A stretch of DNA of 12,765 bases from CAZQAA01 sp964591255 (GTDB taxonomy: Bacteria; Desulfobacterota; DSM-4660; Desulfatiglandales; Desulfatiglandaceae). Each line of letters begins with the position of its first letter. The stretch's first letter is position 1. The stretch covers positions 1-12,765 of the forward strand of contig CAZQAA010000079.1 of the NCBI GenBank assembly GCA_964591255.1, given 5' to 3'. Below the pieces are notes generated by a model. The model was not told where the DNA came from, did no database searches, and saw nothing but the letters and a program-made list of their open reading frames with translations. This document shows positions 7,272-12,765 of this stretch, one piece after another. The translations under genes were made by a program, and so were the position numbers.

Positions 7272-8069
7272 TTATCGAGTCACCTCCCGGGGAGGACGGC
7301 GCAGAAATCTTTCTGAGAAGATCCTCTCTTTAAGCCCTATGTCATACTTAATATTGCTGAAAACATTTGTTGTGCTGCTCCCTGCCGCTATGTCGGAGGC
7401 TATAGCCTCGATAACCGTAGGGTATCCTTGTATGATCTGGACCTTTGTGGCCGCCACCCTGCGGTAAAGTTTTCCGTTTTTATCATAATATTCGGCCTTA
7501 CGGGGTAGGAATGTATCCCTGTCTATCCACACATTATAGTAAGAAAACTCTACTGAACTCGGATCTTTTGGTATGTTTTTTATCACATATCTGGTATCTG
7601 TTGTCTCAATCAGTTCATGAATGTCTTCATAGATTCCCCTGCCCGATACATCTTCATAAAAAAAATCAGAGCCCACAAAGCTTGTCCGCTTATCTCCTGG
7701 AGCAATTCTTTTTACCAGATTCAGCGCCGGCAACCACAACCAGCGGTCATCATCTTTTCCCACGTGCTTCCATACAAGATAGGCCATCTTGCGTACATCA
7801 GCCGGATCCTTGAAATAGACATAAAATTTCTGATCCTTGTTATGGACATTCAGACGAAGGATGGTAAATTTCCGGATGCGTTTCCCTCCCCTTGCATCCT
7901 TGATGGTCATCATGACATCAGAGCGTCCGTCTCTGCCAGCATAGTAGGCAACATCATTGGCCTTTGCTATGATATCGTCCGCATCTGGATTTTCCATGGC
8001 ACTTGAAACAGACACTGTGGCATATCCGACTAACAATCCCAGACATAGACCCCATATTTTTCCAGCCAT
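7272..8069 (-). CDS. LolA-fold outer-membrane lipoprotein-sorting-like periplasmic protein
   Basis: The 265-residue product has a signal peptide (1-24, ending VSSA) with no convincing lipobox, so it is probably soluble in the periplasm. The mature part matches the LolA-like family found next to MMPL transporters: a strand pair rich in basic and aromatic residues (about 50-90), then YLVWKHVG...DRWLWLPAL, VKRI and the signature FVGSDFFYEDVSGR (about 130-143). A late segment, FLPRKAEYYDKNGKLYRR, matches the usual strand-turn-strand. Such proteins are thought to shuttle hydrophobic molecules between the inner-membrane transporter and the outer membrane. The start is supported by AAGGAG about 8 nt upstream. 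The gene lies 18 bp after the RND gene and 23 bp before the outer-membrane protein gene, forming a three-gene transport cassette. Confidence 0.88.
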   Translation of the reverse strand: MAGKIWGLCLGLLVGYATVSVSSAMENPDADDIIAKANDVAYYAGRDGRSDVMMTIKDARGGKRIRKFTILRLNVHNKDQKFYVYFKDPADVRKMAYLVWKHVGKDDDRWLWLPALNLVKRIAPGDKRTSFVGSDFFYEDVSGRGIYEDIHELIETTDTRYVIKNIPKDPSSVEFSYYNVWIDRDTFLPRKAEYYDKNGKLYRRVAATKVQIIQGYPTVIEAIASDIAAGSSTTNVFSNIKYDIGLKERIFSERFLRRPPREVTR

Positions 8070-8087
8070 ATTTATATCTCCTTATCT

Positions 8088-11000
8088 TTAGGTTTTCCCC
8101 ACAACTTCTCCACGGAAAACAAACCCCTTGAGCATAGTTAAAAGTGCCGGCAAGATAAAAAGTGTTGCCCCCCATGATATCACCATGATAGTCGCGAGGA
8201 AAAAACCCACAGTCTTGTAGGGAACAAGGGGCGCAAGCAGAAGGGGAATAAAACCAATAGAAATGGTTATGGCATTCCTACTAATGGCCATGGCAGGCTC
8301 CTTGAACATCTCTGGACAGGCCCTTTTCCAGCTGCCGAATCTCCTTTGCATCTCCCTTGCCCGTTCAAGAAAATGGATTGCAAAATCAACACTTAAACCT
8401 AATGTTAAGGACGACAAAACGGCAACCGGCATATCATAGTCCTTTCCCACAATCCCGATCAGCCCGTATATAAAGGCAATGGTAACACTTAGAGGAATCA
8501 TGGAAAGGATGCCATACAAAGGAGAACGAAACAAAATCATCATCATGATTAAAACAACGACAAAGCTGCTTATGAGTGCAGAAATCATTCCCCTTACCAT
8601 CTTTTCCTGCCACACCACATTAAGATAAGTGAGCCCTGCCCACCCCTTGTTCAGGGCCACTGGAGGGGGATTATCTTCCATAAACCTGTTCAGGTCATTT
8701 ACAACCGACTCCATATCTTTATTATCACCACTTGTAAGTTGCACCCATATGTTTGCCTCGCTGTAATCCCTGGTCACAAGATGAAACAGACTGTCCTTTT
8801 TCTTCATGCCCTCAAGCTGCGTAAAAACCTGTCCCACCGCGGCGGCAGAGTCTGGAACAGCAAAGTTTGCCATATTGCGTTTTTCAAATTCGGCCTTTTC
8901 AGCAGGTGTGGCATCATAAGGAGGGATCACATAATTGAGTTCGTATGAGGCCTTTTTAAGGGCATCTACGGCAGAGGAGGTCTTGCCGACCACGGAATTT
9001 TTGGCCAAATGGGCCTGAAGCCTCTCCACATATCTCAACACTGCCGGCCGTTTGAAAAGAGGCGCTGTCAGCTCTGTCTCCATGTCAAAAACAAATTCTT
9101 TGAAGGAAAGCCGGGTAAATTCATCACAGATTGCAAGGGCCCTGCCTAATAGACTCTCCCCGGTCAGACCCCGGACATCCCCGAGCCGGGAAATGAGCGT
9201 CTCTTTGTCTTTATCCTTTACATTGTAAGCCCTCGTGACAGACGTTACCAAACTGTCATAGGTAAGGCCTTCAGGATCAATATAATTGATGGTGTCAGCC
9301 AGATTGTTCCATGAACCGATCGTCTGAAGGTCAATCTTTTCCGCCTCGTTTATCAGGTCGATAAAACATTTTTTGATGTCGCTTTTTGTTGTATTTCGAC
9401 GAATCTTCCTTAATCCATCTAAAGCTTTCAGAAAGTCTTTGGTTTCTTCGGGCAAAACATGGGCAAAACGTTTTATCGCCTCTGATTCTATCTTAGATAA
9501 ATACTCAGAACATGTGGTATCCTTCGATACGCGGGCGGATAAGGTAAGATATGCAGTGTAGGTCCCTCCAAAATGGCTGTTCAGGATCCTGTCAGCTACT
9601 CTGATGGGATGCCTCGGCACAAACCATTTTACAGGATTATCGTTTACCTCTATCTTCGAAATGCCGTAAACGGAAAAACTTAGGACCAAAATGGTCCCTG
9701 AAATAATTATTTTCCAGTGGAAATAGCTGAAATTCCCAATCCATTCAAGCCCCCGGTTAAGCACAGCAGGGCGTTTTTCAGCCTTATCAAGACGGTCCAG
9801 AGAACTGTTTGAAACAAATATCATGACATAGGCCGGAATGAGAGTCATGGTAAGGAGCCATGCCAAGCCCACGCCGAATGCCACAAACAACCCGAAGATC
9901 CGTACCGGCGGAATAGGAGTTGTGGCAAGCGAGAGAAAGCCCGCCATGGTGGTAAGACTTGTATAGAGCATCGGCATAAAAAGATGCCCGATAATATGTC
10001 TTATAGCCTTGGCCTTGTCATTGAACCGGTGATAGGAATCAAAAAATTCGCTCAGGATATGGACCGAATCAGCAACCGCAATTGGCATCAAAAAAATCGC
10101 TATCATGGAACTCATGATATGGACATCAAAACCAAGGCCAATCAAGAGCCCCATCGTGCAAATAATGCTGATTACAGCCACCAACATCGGAGCAATAATA
10201 AGAAAGATGCGCTTAAAAAAGATTAACAGGAGTATGAATATGGCAAAAGCGGCCATCGGAGCGGAGGTCGACATCTGGACAAGCATTTCTACTCCAAACG
10301 TATCCTCGGCAACCGGCAGACCGGTTATATAGACCTCATCCTCTTTGGGCCAGTCTTTGGTCAATTCCCTTACCAGACTGGCCACATTGTAACTGTAGAT
10401 CTTTGATATAATAGGTATATAAATGCATAAGGCCATGCCATCCTCTGACACAAGGGTCCCCTTGTAGAGGGGATTGTGCATGGCGTCATATCTTATGGTC
10501 AGGGCATCTTCATCGGTGGCCGGAGGATGTTCCATCAAGTACTCGATCCTGAGAGATCCAAATTCTGCCTGCTTAATATTGTCAACGACACTCGGACTTA
10601 TAAGCTCTCTTCCAATGATGGCGCTTGCTCCACTTTCATCGAACAGTCTGTTAGGGTTACGGCGGAAAAAGGTGGCCAGCAAACGTTTCCAAAGAGATTT
10701 TGGGACAAGATCAAGCTTAAGAGACCTACCTTCTCCCCCGTCTTTCGCAGGAACGGTCACGACGGGTTTGCCGTCCGGCCCCTGATGCAGGCTGAGTATC
10801 TCCTCGGTCAGGTCGTATATCCTCCCCAAGGTCGCCACATTAAAAATGCCGTTCGGATTGTCCTTGTTGACAATGCCCACAATAACGAAATCGTAAAGAC
10901 TGAATTTTTCCTTTATCTGGTGATGGAAGACACGCACGTATTCGTTTTCAGCCAGCATATTTTCCGGATCATTGTCAAAATGTACTTTTGGGAACTGGAA

Positions 11001-11093
11001 AGCAAAAAGCAGGGTTGCTATCAGGACAAAAACAGAGACAAACCATGGATGCCTGAGGCTAAAATTAGTAATAACAAGTTTCATCTTATTCAT
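8088..11093 (-). CDS. RND superfamily (MMPL-type) inner-membrane transporter
   Basis: The 1001-residue polytopic protein has the RND layout of two repeats: one N-terminal helix (about 17-34), a large periplasmic loop, five helices (about 276-424), one helix (461-478), a second large loop, and five helices near the end (about 835-988). Conserved acidic positions in TM4 (PIAVADSVHIL, about 337-347) and TM10 (LGLSVDFAIHFLERA) fit the proton relay of MMPL/HpnN-like exporters. Likely substrates are lipids or other hydrophobic compounds, moved using the proton gradient. The second periplasmic loop (about 479-834) is long, with a Lys/Glu-rich helical stretch around 520-700. The start has only a weak ribosome binding site; a second ATG three codons later is an alternative. 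It heads the cassette after a 245-bp non-coding gap, which probably holds its promoter. Confidence 0.93.
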   Translation of the reverse strand: MNKMKLVITNFSLRHPWFVSVFVLIATLLFAFQFPKVHFDNDPENMLAENEYVRVFHHQIKEKFSLYDFVIVGIVNKDNPNGIFNVATLGRIYDLTEEILSLHQGPDGKPVVTVPAKDGGEGRSLKLDLVPKSLWKRLLATFFRRNPNRLFDESGASAIIGRELISPSVVDNIKQAEFGSLRIEYLMEHPPATDEDALTIRYDAMHNPLYKGTLVSEDGMALCIYIPIISKIYSYNVASLVRELTKDWPKEDEVYITGLPVAEDTFGVEMLVQMSTSAPMAAFAIFILLLIFFKRIFLIIAPMLVAVISIICTMGLLIGLGFDVHIMSSMIAIFLMPIAVADSVHILSEFFDSYHRFNDKAKAIRHIIGHLFMPMLYTSLTTMAGFLSLATTPIPPVRIFGLFVAFGVGLAWLLTMTLIPAYVMIFVSNSSLDRLDKAEKRPAVLNRGLEWIGNFSYFHWKIIISGTILVLSFSVYGISKIEVNDNPVKWFVPRHPIRVADRILNSHFGGTYTAYLTLSARVSKDTTCSEYLSKIESEAIKRFAHVLPEETKDFLKALDGLRKIRRNTTKSDIKKCFIDLINEAEKIDLQTIGSWNNLADTINYIDPEGLTYDSLVTSVTRAYNVKDKDKETLISRLGDVRGLTGESLLGRALAICDEFTRLSFKEFVFDMETELTAPLFKRPAVLRYVERLQAHLAKNSVVGKTSSAVDALKKASYELNYVIPPYDATPAEKAEFEKRNMANFAVPDSAAAVGQVFTQLEGMKKKDSLFHLVTRDYSEANIWVQLTSGDNKDMESVVNDLNRFMEDNPPPVALNKGWAGLTYLNVVWQEKMVRGMISALISSFVVVLIMMMILFRSPLYGILSMIPLSVTIAFIYGLIGIVGKDYDMPVAVLSSLTLGLSVDFAIHFLERAREMQRRFGSWKRACPEMFKEPAMAISRNAITISIGFIPLLLAPLVPYKTVGFFLATIMVISWGATLFILPALLTMLKGFVFRGEVVGKT

Positions 11094-11338
11094 CCATGAG
11101 ATTGTTCCATTTCAGGAATTGTACTTGTTAATGCCTATCCATAAATAATTAAGGATGTTGTTTAATTTTTGATGGCTTCCCAAGGAACGCGGAGAAGATC
11201 CTTGGCCTTTTGGCAAGGATCTTTTTGAATAAATAACATTACCCAGTGAAAACATAACAGGCAAAGGCACAAAGAAAAACAATGCGTCCTTGTCATCTCT
11301 CTGCCATTTGCCTCTATCCCTTTATGGATGGAAATTTG
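11094..11338. other. Intergenic region upstream of the RND gene; likely promoter zone
   Basis: This is the longest gap in the window (245 bp), between the stop of the universal stress gene and the start of the RND gene. It is A/T-rich and contains a strong hairpin (listed separately). A poor sigma70-like pair on the - strand, TTGCCT at 11264-11259 and TAATGT at 11241-11236 with 17-bp spacing, is the best promoter candidate seen; its -10 box matches consensus at only three positions. A TGGCAG-N5-TGACA string near 11306-11291 lacks the -12 GC needed for sigma54. The - strand could also encode a 44-residue peptide (see findings). Confidence 0.35.
11195..11226 (+). terminator. Strong inverted repeat with T-tract, terminator-like on the + strand
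   Basis: A perfect 10-bp inverted repeat, AAGATCCTTG (11195-11204) and CAAGGATCTT (11214-11223), has a short GC-containing loop that can extend pairing. It ends in five T residues (11222-11226). This is the form of a Rho-independent terminator, but for + strand transcription, and no + strand gene ends here. On the - strand the hairpin is followed by CTCCGCG rather than a U-tract. It might still end the universal stress transcript weakly, or stabilise or attenuate the RND mRNA leader. Confidence 0.5.
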
Positions 11339-11773
11339 TCAACGGATAACCACCACAGGACAATGTGCATGTAAGACCACTTTTTCGGCCACGCTACCCA
11401 TCAGCATTCTCTTAAAGCCCCCGGCTCCAGCGGTTCCAACAACTATAGTGCTGAAACCATCTTCTTCTGCTATCCTGACAATCTCTTCAGCCACCGGGCC
11501 AACCGCTATTTTTGTGTCAACATGTTTTACACCATTTTCTTCAGCGAGTTTCTTCAGCTTTTCCAATAACTTTTTGGCCTTTTCCTCTCTCAGGTGATAG
11601 ACCCAGGTTTCAGGTACCTGGTCGTACCTAATAACATCTTCAAGCACATGCAACAGGGTCAGATGAACCCCTGTATTCACGGCAAATCCACTTGTAAGGG
11701 CTACCGCCTTTTCCGACAGGTCAGATTCATCCACAGCAATCAAACTCTTTAACTCCTCCTTGGTGTTTTCCAT
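11339..11773 (-). CDS. Universal stress protein, UspA family (ATP-binding type)
   Basis: This single-domain Usp of 144 residues is a small cytoplasmic alpha/beta protein that usually dimerises and responds to starvation, redox or membrane stress. It starts with the first beta strand and the conserved Asp (SLIAVDESDLSEKAV). Near the end it has the nucleotide-binding signature G-2x-G-9x-G-S (Gly113, Gly116, Gly126, Ser127), so ATP binding is expected, and it finishes with the usual strand CPVVVIR. A Lys/Glu-rich helix lies in the middle (63-80). The start is clear: AAGGAGGT at 11782-11789 lies about 9 nt before the ATG, the best ribosome binding site in the window. It follows the protease gene by 60 bp and may be transcribed with it. 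Confidence 0.95.
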   Translation of the reverse strand: MENTKEELKSLIAVDESDLSEKAVALTSGFAVNTGVHLTLLHVLEDVIRYDQVPETWVYHLREEKAKKLLEKLKKLAEENGVKHVDTKIAVGPVAEEIVRIAEEDGFSTIVVGTAGAGGFKRMLMGSVAEKVVLHAHCPVVVIR

Positions 11774-11833
11774 TTTTATCTACCTCCTTGAATTAAAAAT
11801 CATTCCTGCTCCTTAAATCAAACCTGTTTTGAA
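11774..11833 (-). promoter_or_regulatory. Strong Shine-Dalgarno and leader of the universal stress gene
   Basis: The 60-bp gap holds AAGGAGGT at 11782-11789, with ideal spacing to the ATG. A short CCTG/CAGG stem followed by TTTGATTT lies at the protease stop codon; it is too weak to be called a terminator. No clear promoter is visible here. Confidence 0.5.
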
Positions 11834-12580
11834 TCAGGCCGGGGCCCTGGTATTATCAACAAAAGAAGCAAGCAATCGTTGGGATACTGAGACAGGTATA
11901 GCAGCCGCCATGCTAAGATCCTTACCATTTAGCACAATGGAAAAAATTCCAATAACCTGACCGTCTGTATCCACCACTGGAGAACCACTAAGTCCTCGCG
12001 CCAGATGTTGGTCAAGTCCTTCAAGCTCTAAGATTATGTAATCATCATAAAAGAGCCGGGTCTTTTCAGGCGGAACGGAAAAGCCGGTTTCTGTCTGCTG
12101 TAATGCGGCCATCTCCTCGAAAAAGGCATCAAGCCCCATACGCGCCAGGCTTTGATGCATCGCAACCACTTTTCCTTTTACAGAGGCCGGGCATATCTCT
12201 TTTAACACATTTAGGTTATAATATGAGCGTAATATTCCCCTTATGCTATCCTCCTCACGGGGCAAGAATCCAGGGACCATTATGTCAGCACCTGCATGCA
12301 ATTCATCAATGATAACAGGCGGGTCAGGGAGAATATCATCCCCTGCCCCTTCCAGTGTCACAAGGGCTATATCCGTTTGCCAGTTAACGAAATCGTATTG
12401 GAAAGTTGCAGGATAAGCCCTCTCTTTCAAAAACACCCTGCACCTGCTGCCCCGTTTCACACCATGGGCCACAGTTGCTATAATTCCTCTCTCACTGTCC
12501 AGCAGAATTCCATTTCCCTGTCCACGGGGAAGCCCCCCGGCATCCTCATTTATAATGATAGCCTGATAATCCATTTCCAT
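11834..12580 (-). CDS. Trypsin-like (chymotrypsin-fold) serine protease without signal peptide
   Basis: The 248-residue protein has a complete catalytic triad by motif: His39 in IIATVAHGV, Asp70 in TDIALVTLEG and Ser198 in GLSGSPVV, where GLSGSP replaces the usual GDSGGP. The strand after the serine, GQVIGIFSI, fits the second beta barrel. No signal peptide or membrane segment is visible, and no PDZ domain follows, so it is shorter than DegP/HtrA enzymes and appears cytoplasmic. An insertion of about 50 residues (120-175, helical, Glu/Gln-rich) lies between the Asp and Ser segments. An in-frame TGA four codons upstream limits the start to ATG 12580 or the Met two codons later. It begins 28 bp after the stop of the glycyl radical enzyme, which suggests co-transcription. 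Its target is unknown; a quality-control or regulatory role is only a guess. Confidence 0.85.
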   Translation of the reverse strand: MEMDYQAIIINEDAGGLPRGQGNGILLDSERGIIATVAHGVKRGSRCRVFLKERAYPATFQYDFVNWQTDIALVTLEGAGDDILPDPPVIIDELHAGADIMVPGFLPREEDSIRGILRSYYNLNVLKEICPASVKGKVVAMHQSLARMGLDAFFEEMAALQQTETGFSVPPEKTRLFYDDYIILELEGLDQHLARGLSGSPVVDTDGQVIGIFSIVLNGKDLSMAAAIPVSVSQRLLASFVDNTRAPA

Positions 12581-12608
12581 ATAGCTATCTCAACTGTTTA
12601 ATAATATC

Positions 12609-12765
12609 TCAAAGATTCACATTCAAGAATTCCAGGTCTTCGGGTCCGAATTCCTGTTCAGTCCTTGCTATAATGGTATTCTGACCGTACGTGGGAATAT
12701 CTACAAATCTTGCGCTGAATCCAGATACCCTCACAATCAGGTCCTGATGTTTTTCCGGCTCCTTC
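12609..12765 (-). CDS. Glycyl radical enzyme C-terminus, probably alkyl-/arylalkylsuccinate synthase alpha subunit (partial)
   Basis: Only the last 51 codons are in the window; the frame is open through the right edge and stops with TGA at 12609-12611. The peptide begins KEPEKHQDLIVRVSGFSARF and continues with a conserved Gln (YGQNTIIARTEQEF) to a hydrophobic end (EFLNVNL). RVSGFSA is the glycyl radical motif, in which the Gly carries the stable radical made by an activating SAM enzyme. There are 36 residues after this Gly. From memory of the families, pyruvate formate-lyase, choline lyase and glycerol dehydratase have about 24-26, while benzylsuccinate synthase BssA has 36 (Gly829 of 865). 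The enzyme therefore probably adds a hydrocarbon to fumarate. The glycyl radical call is near certain; the BssA/NmsA/AssA-type call is likely but rests on 51 residues, and the substrate cannot be told. No gene symbol is given for that reason. Confidence 0.88.
   Translation of the reverse strand, partial: KEPEKHQDLIVRVSGFSARFVDIPTYGQNTIIARTEQEFGPEDLEFLNVNL

Noticed and set aside
10476..11099. A 207-codon open frame on the + strand opposite the RND gene
   Set aside because: It lies wholly antisense to the well-supported RND transporter; its product has no recognisable domain and the region's conservation is explained by the RND frame.
11291..11306. Possible sigma54 promoter upstream of the RND gene (TGGCAG-N5-TGACA, - strand)
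   Set aside because: It lacks the G of the essential -12 GC, so it would not be expected to bind sigma54 polymerase.
11834..12580. DegP/HtrA-type periplasmic protease
   Set aside because: No signal peptide, membrane anchor or PDZ domain is visible, and the serine motif is GLSGSP rather than GNSGG.
1..12765. CRISPR array, transposon ends, tRNA or rRNA genes
   Set aside because: No regularly spaced direct repeats, transposase motifs, terminal inverted repeats or tRNA-like cloverleaf sequences were seen on either strand.

Overview
This 12.8-kb window reads as part of the chromosome of a strictly anaerobic Gram-negative bacterium, most likely a sulfate-reducer-like member of the Desulfobacterota. 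The Gram-negative signs are two outer-membrane beta-barrel proteins, a LolA-fold periplasmic protein and an RND/MMPL inner-membrane transporter. The anaerobic signs are the tail of a glycyl radical enzyme, a flavodiiron oxygen reductase, a multi-cluster ferredoxin protein and HypA/HypB for nickel hydrogenase maturation. Taxonomy is inferred from gene content only.

Layout: a 5'-truncated porin-like gene on the + strand (2-1096) converges with a long block on the - strand. Read in its direction of transcription (right to left), the - strand holds: the last 51 codons of a glycyl radical enzyme (12765-12609); a trypsin-like serine protease without signal peptide (12580-11834); a universal stress protein (11773-11339); a 245-bp non-coding gap with a strong hairpin; an RND/MMPL transporter (11093-8088); a LolA-like periplasmic protein (8069-7272); an outer-membrane barrel protein (7248-5953); a flavodiiron protein (5928-4738); hypA (4714-4373); hypB (4372-3650); a winged-helix/ferredoxin fusion (3653-2598); and a PAS-sigma54 activator (2548-1181). 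From 11093 to 1181 the gaps are at most 49 bp and two junctions abut or overlap, so these eight genes could be one operon.

The most informative element is the right edge. The glycyl radical motif is followed by a 36-residue tail, longer than in pyruvate formate-lyase (about 25) and equal to the tail recalled for benzylsuccinate synthase BssA. This suggests that an arylalkyl- or alkylsuccinate synthase gene (fumarate addition to a hydrocarbon) lies mostly outside the window. The usual next gene, the small FeS subunit bssB, is not seen; a cytoplasmic-looking serine protease follows after 28 bp.

Working model (inference): the window flanks an anaerobic hydrocarbon-degradation locus. The RND/LolA-like/outer-membrane trio would handle a hydrophobic compound across the envelope. 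The flavodiiron protein would remove O2 or NO that destroys glycyl radicals and FeS clusters. HypAB and the ferredoxin protein belong to redox and hydrogen metabolism, and the cysteine-bearing PAS activator could sense redox state or a ligand and drive sigma54 promoters. No tRNA, rRNA, CRISPR array, insertion sequence or attachment site was seen.
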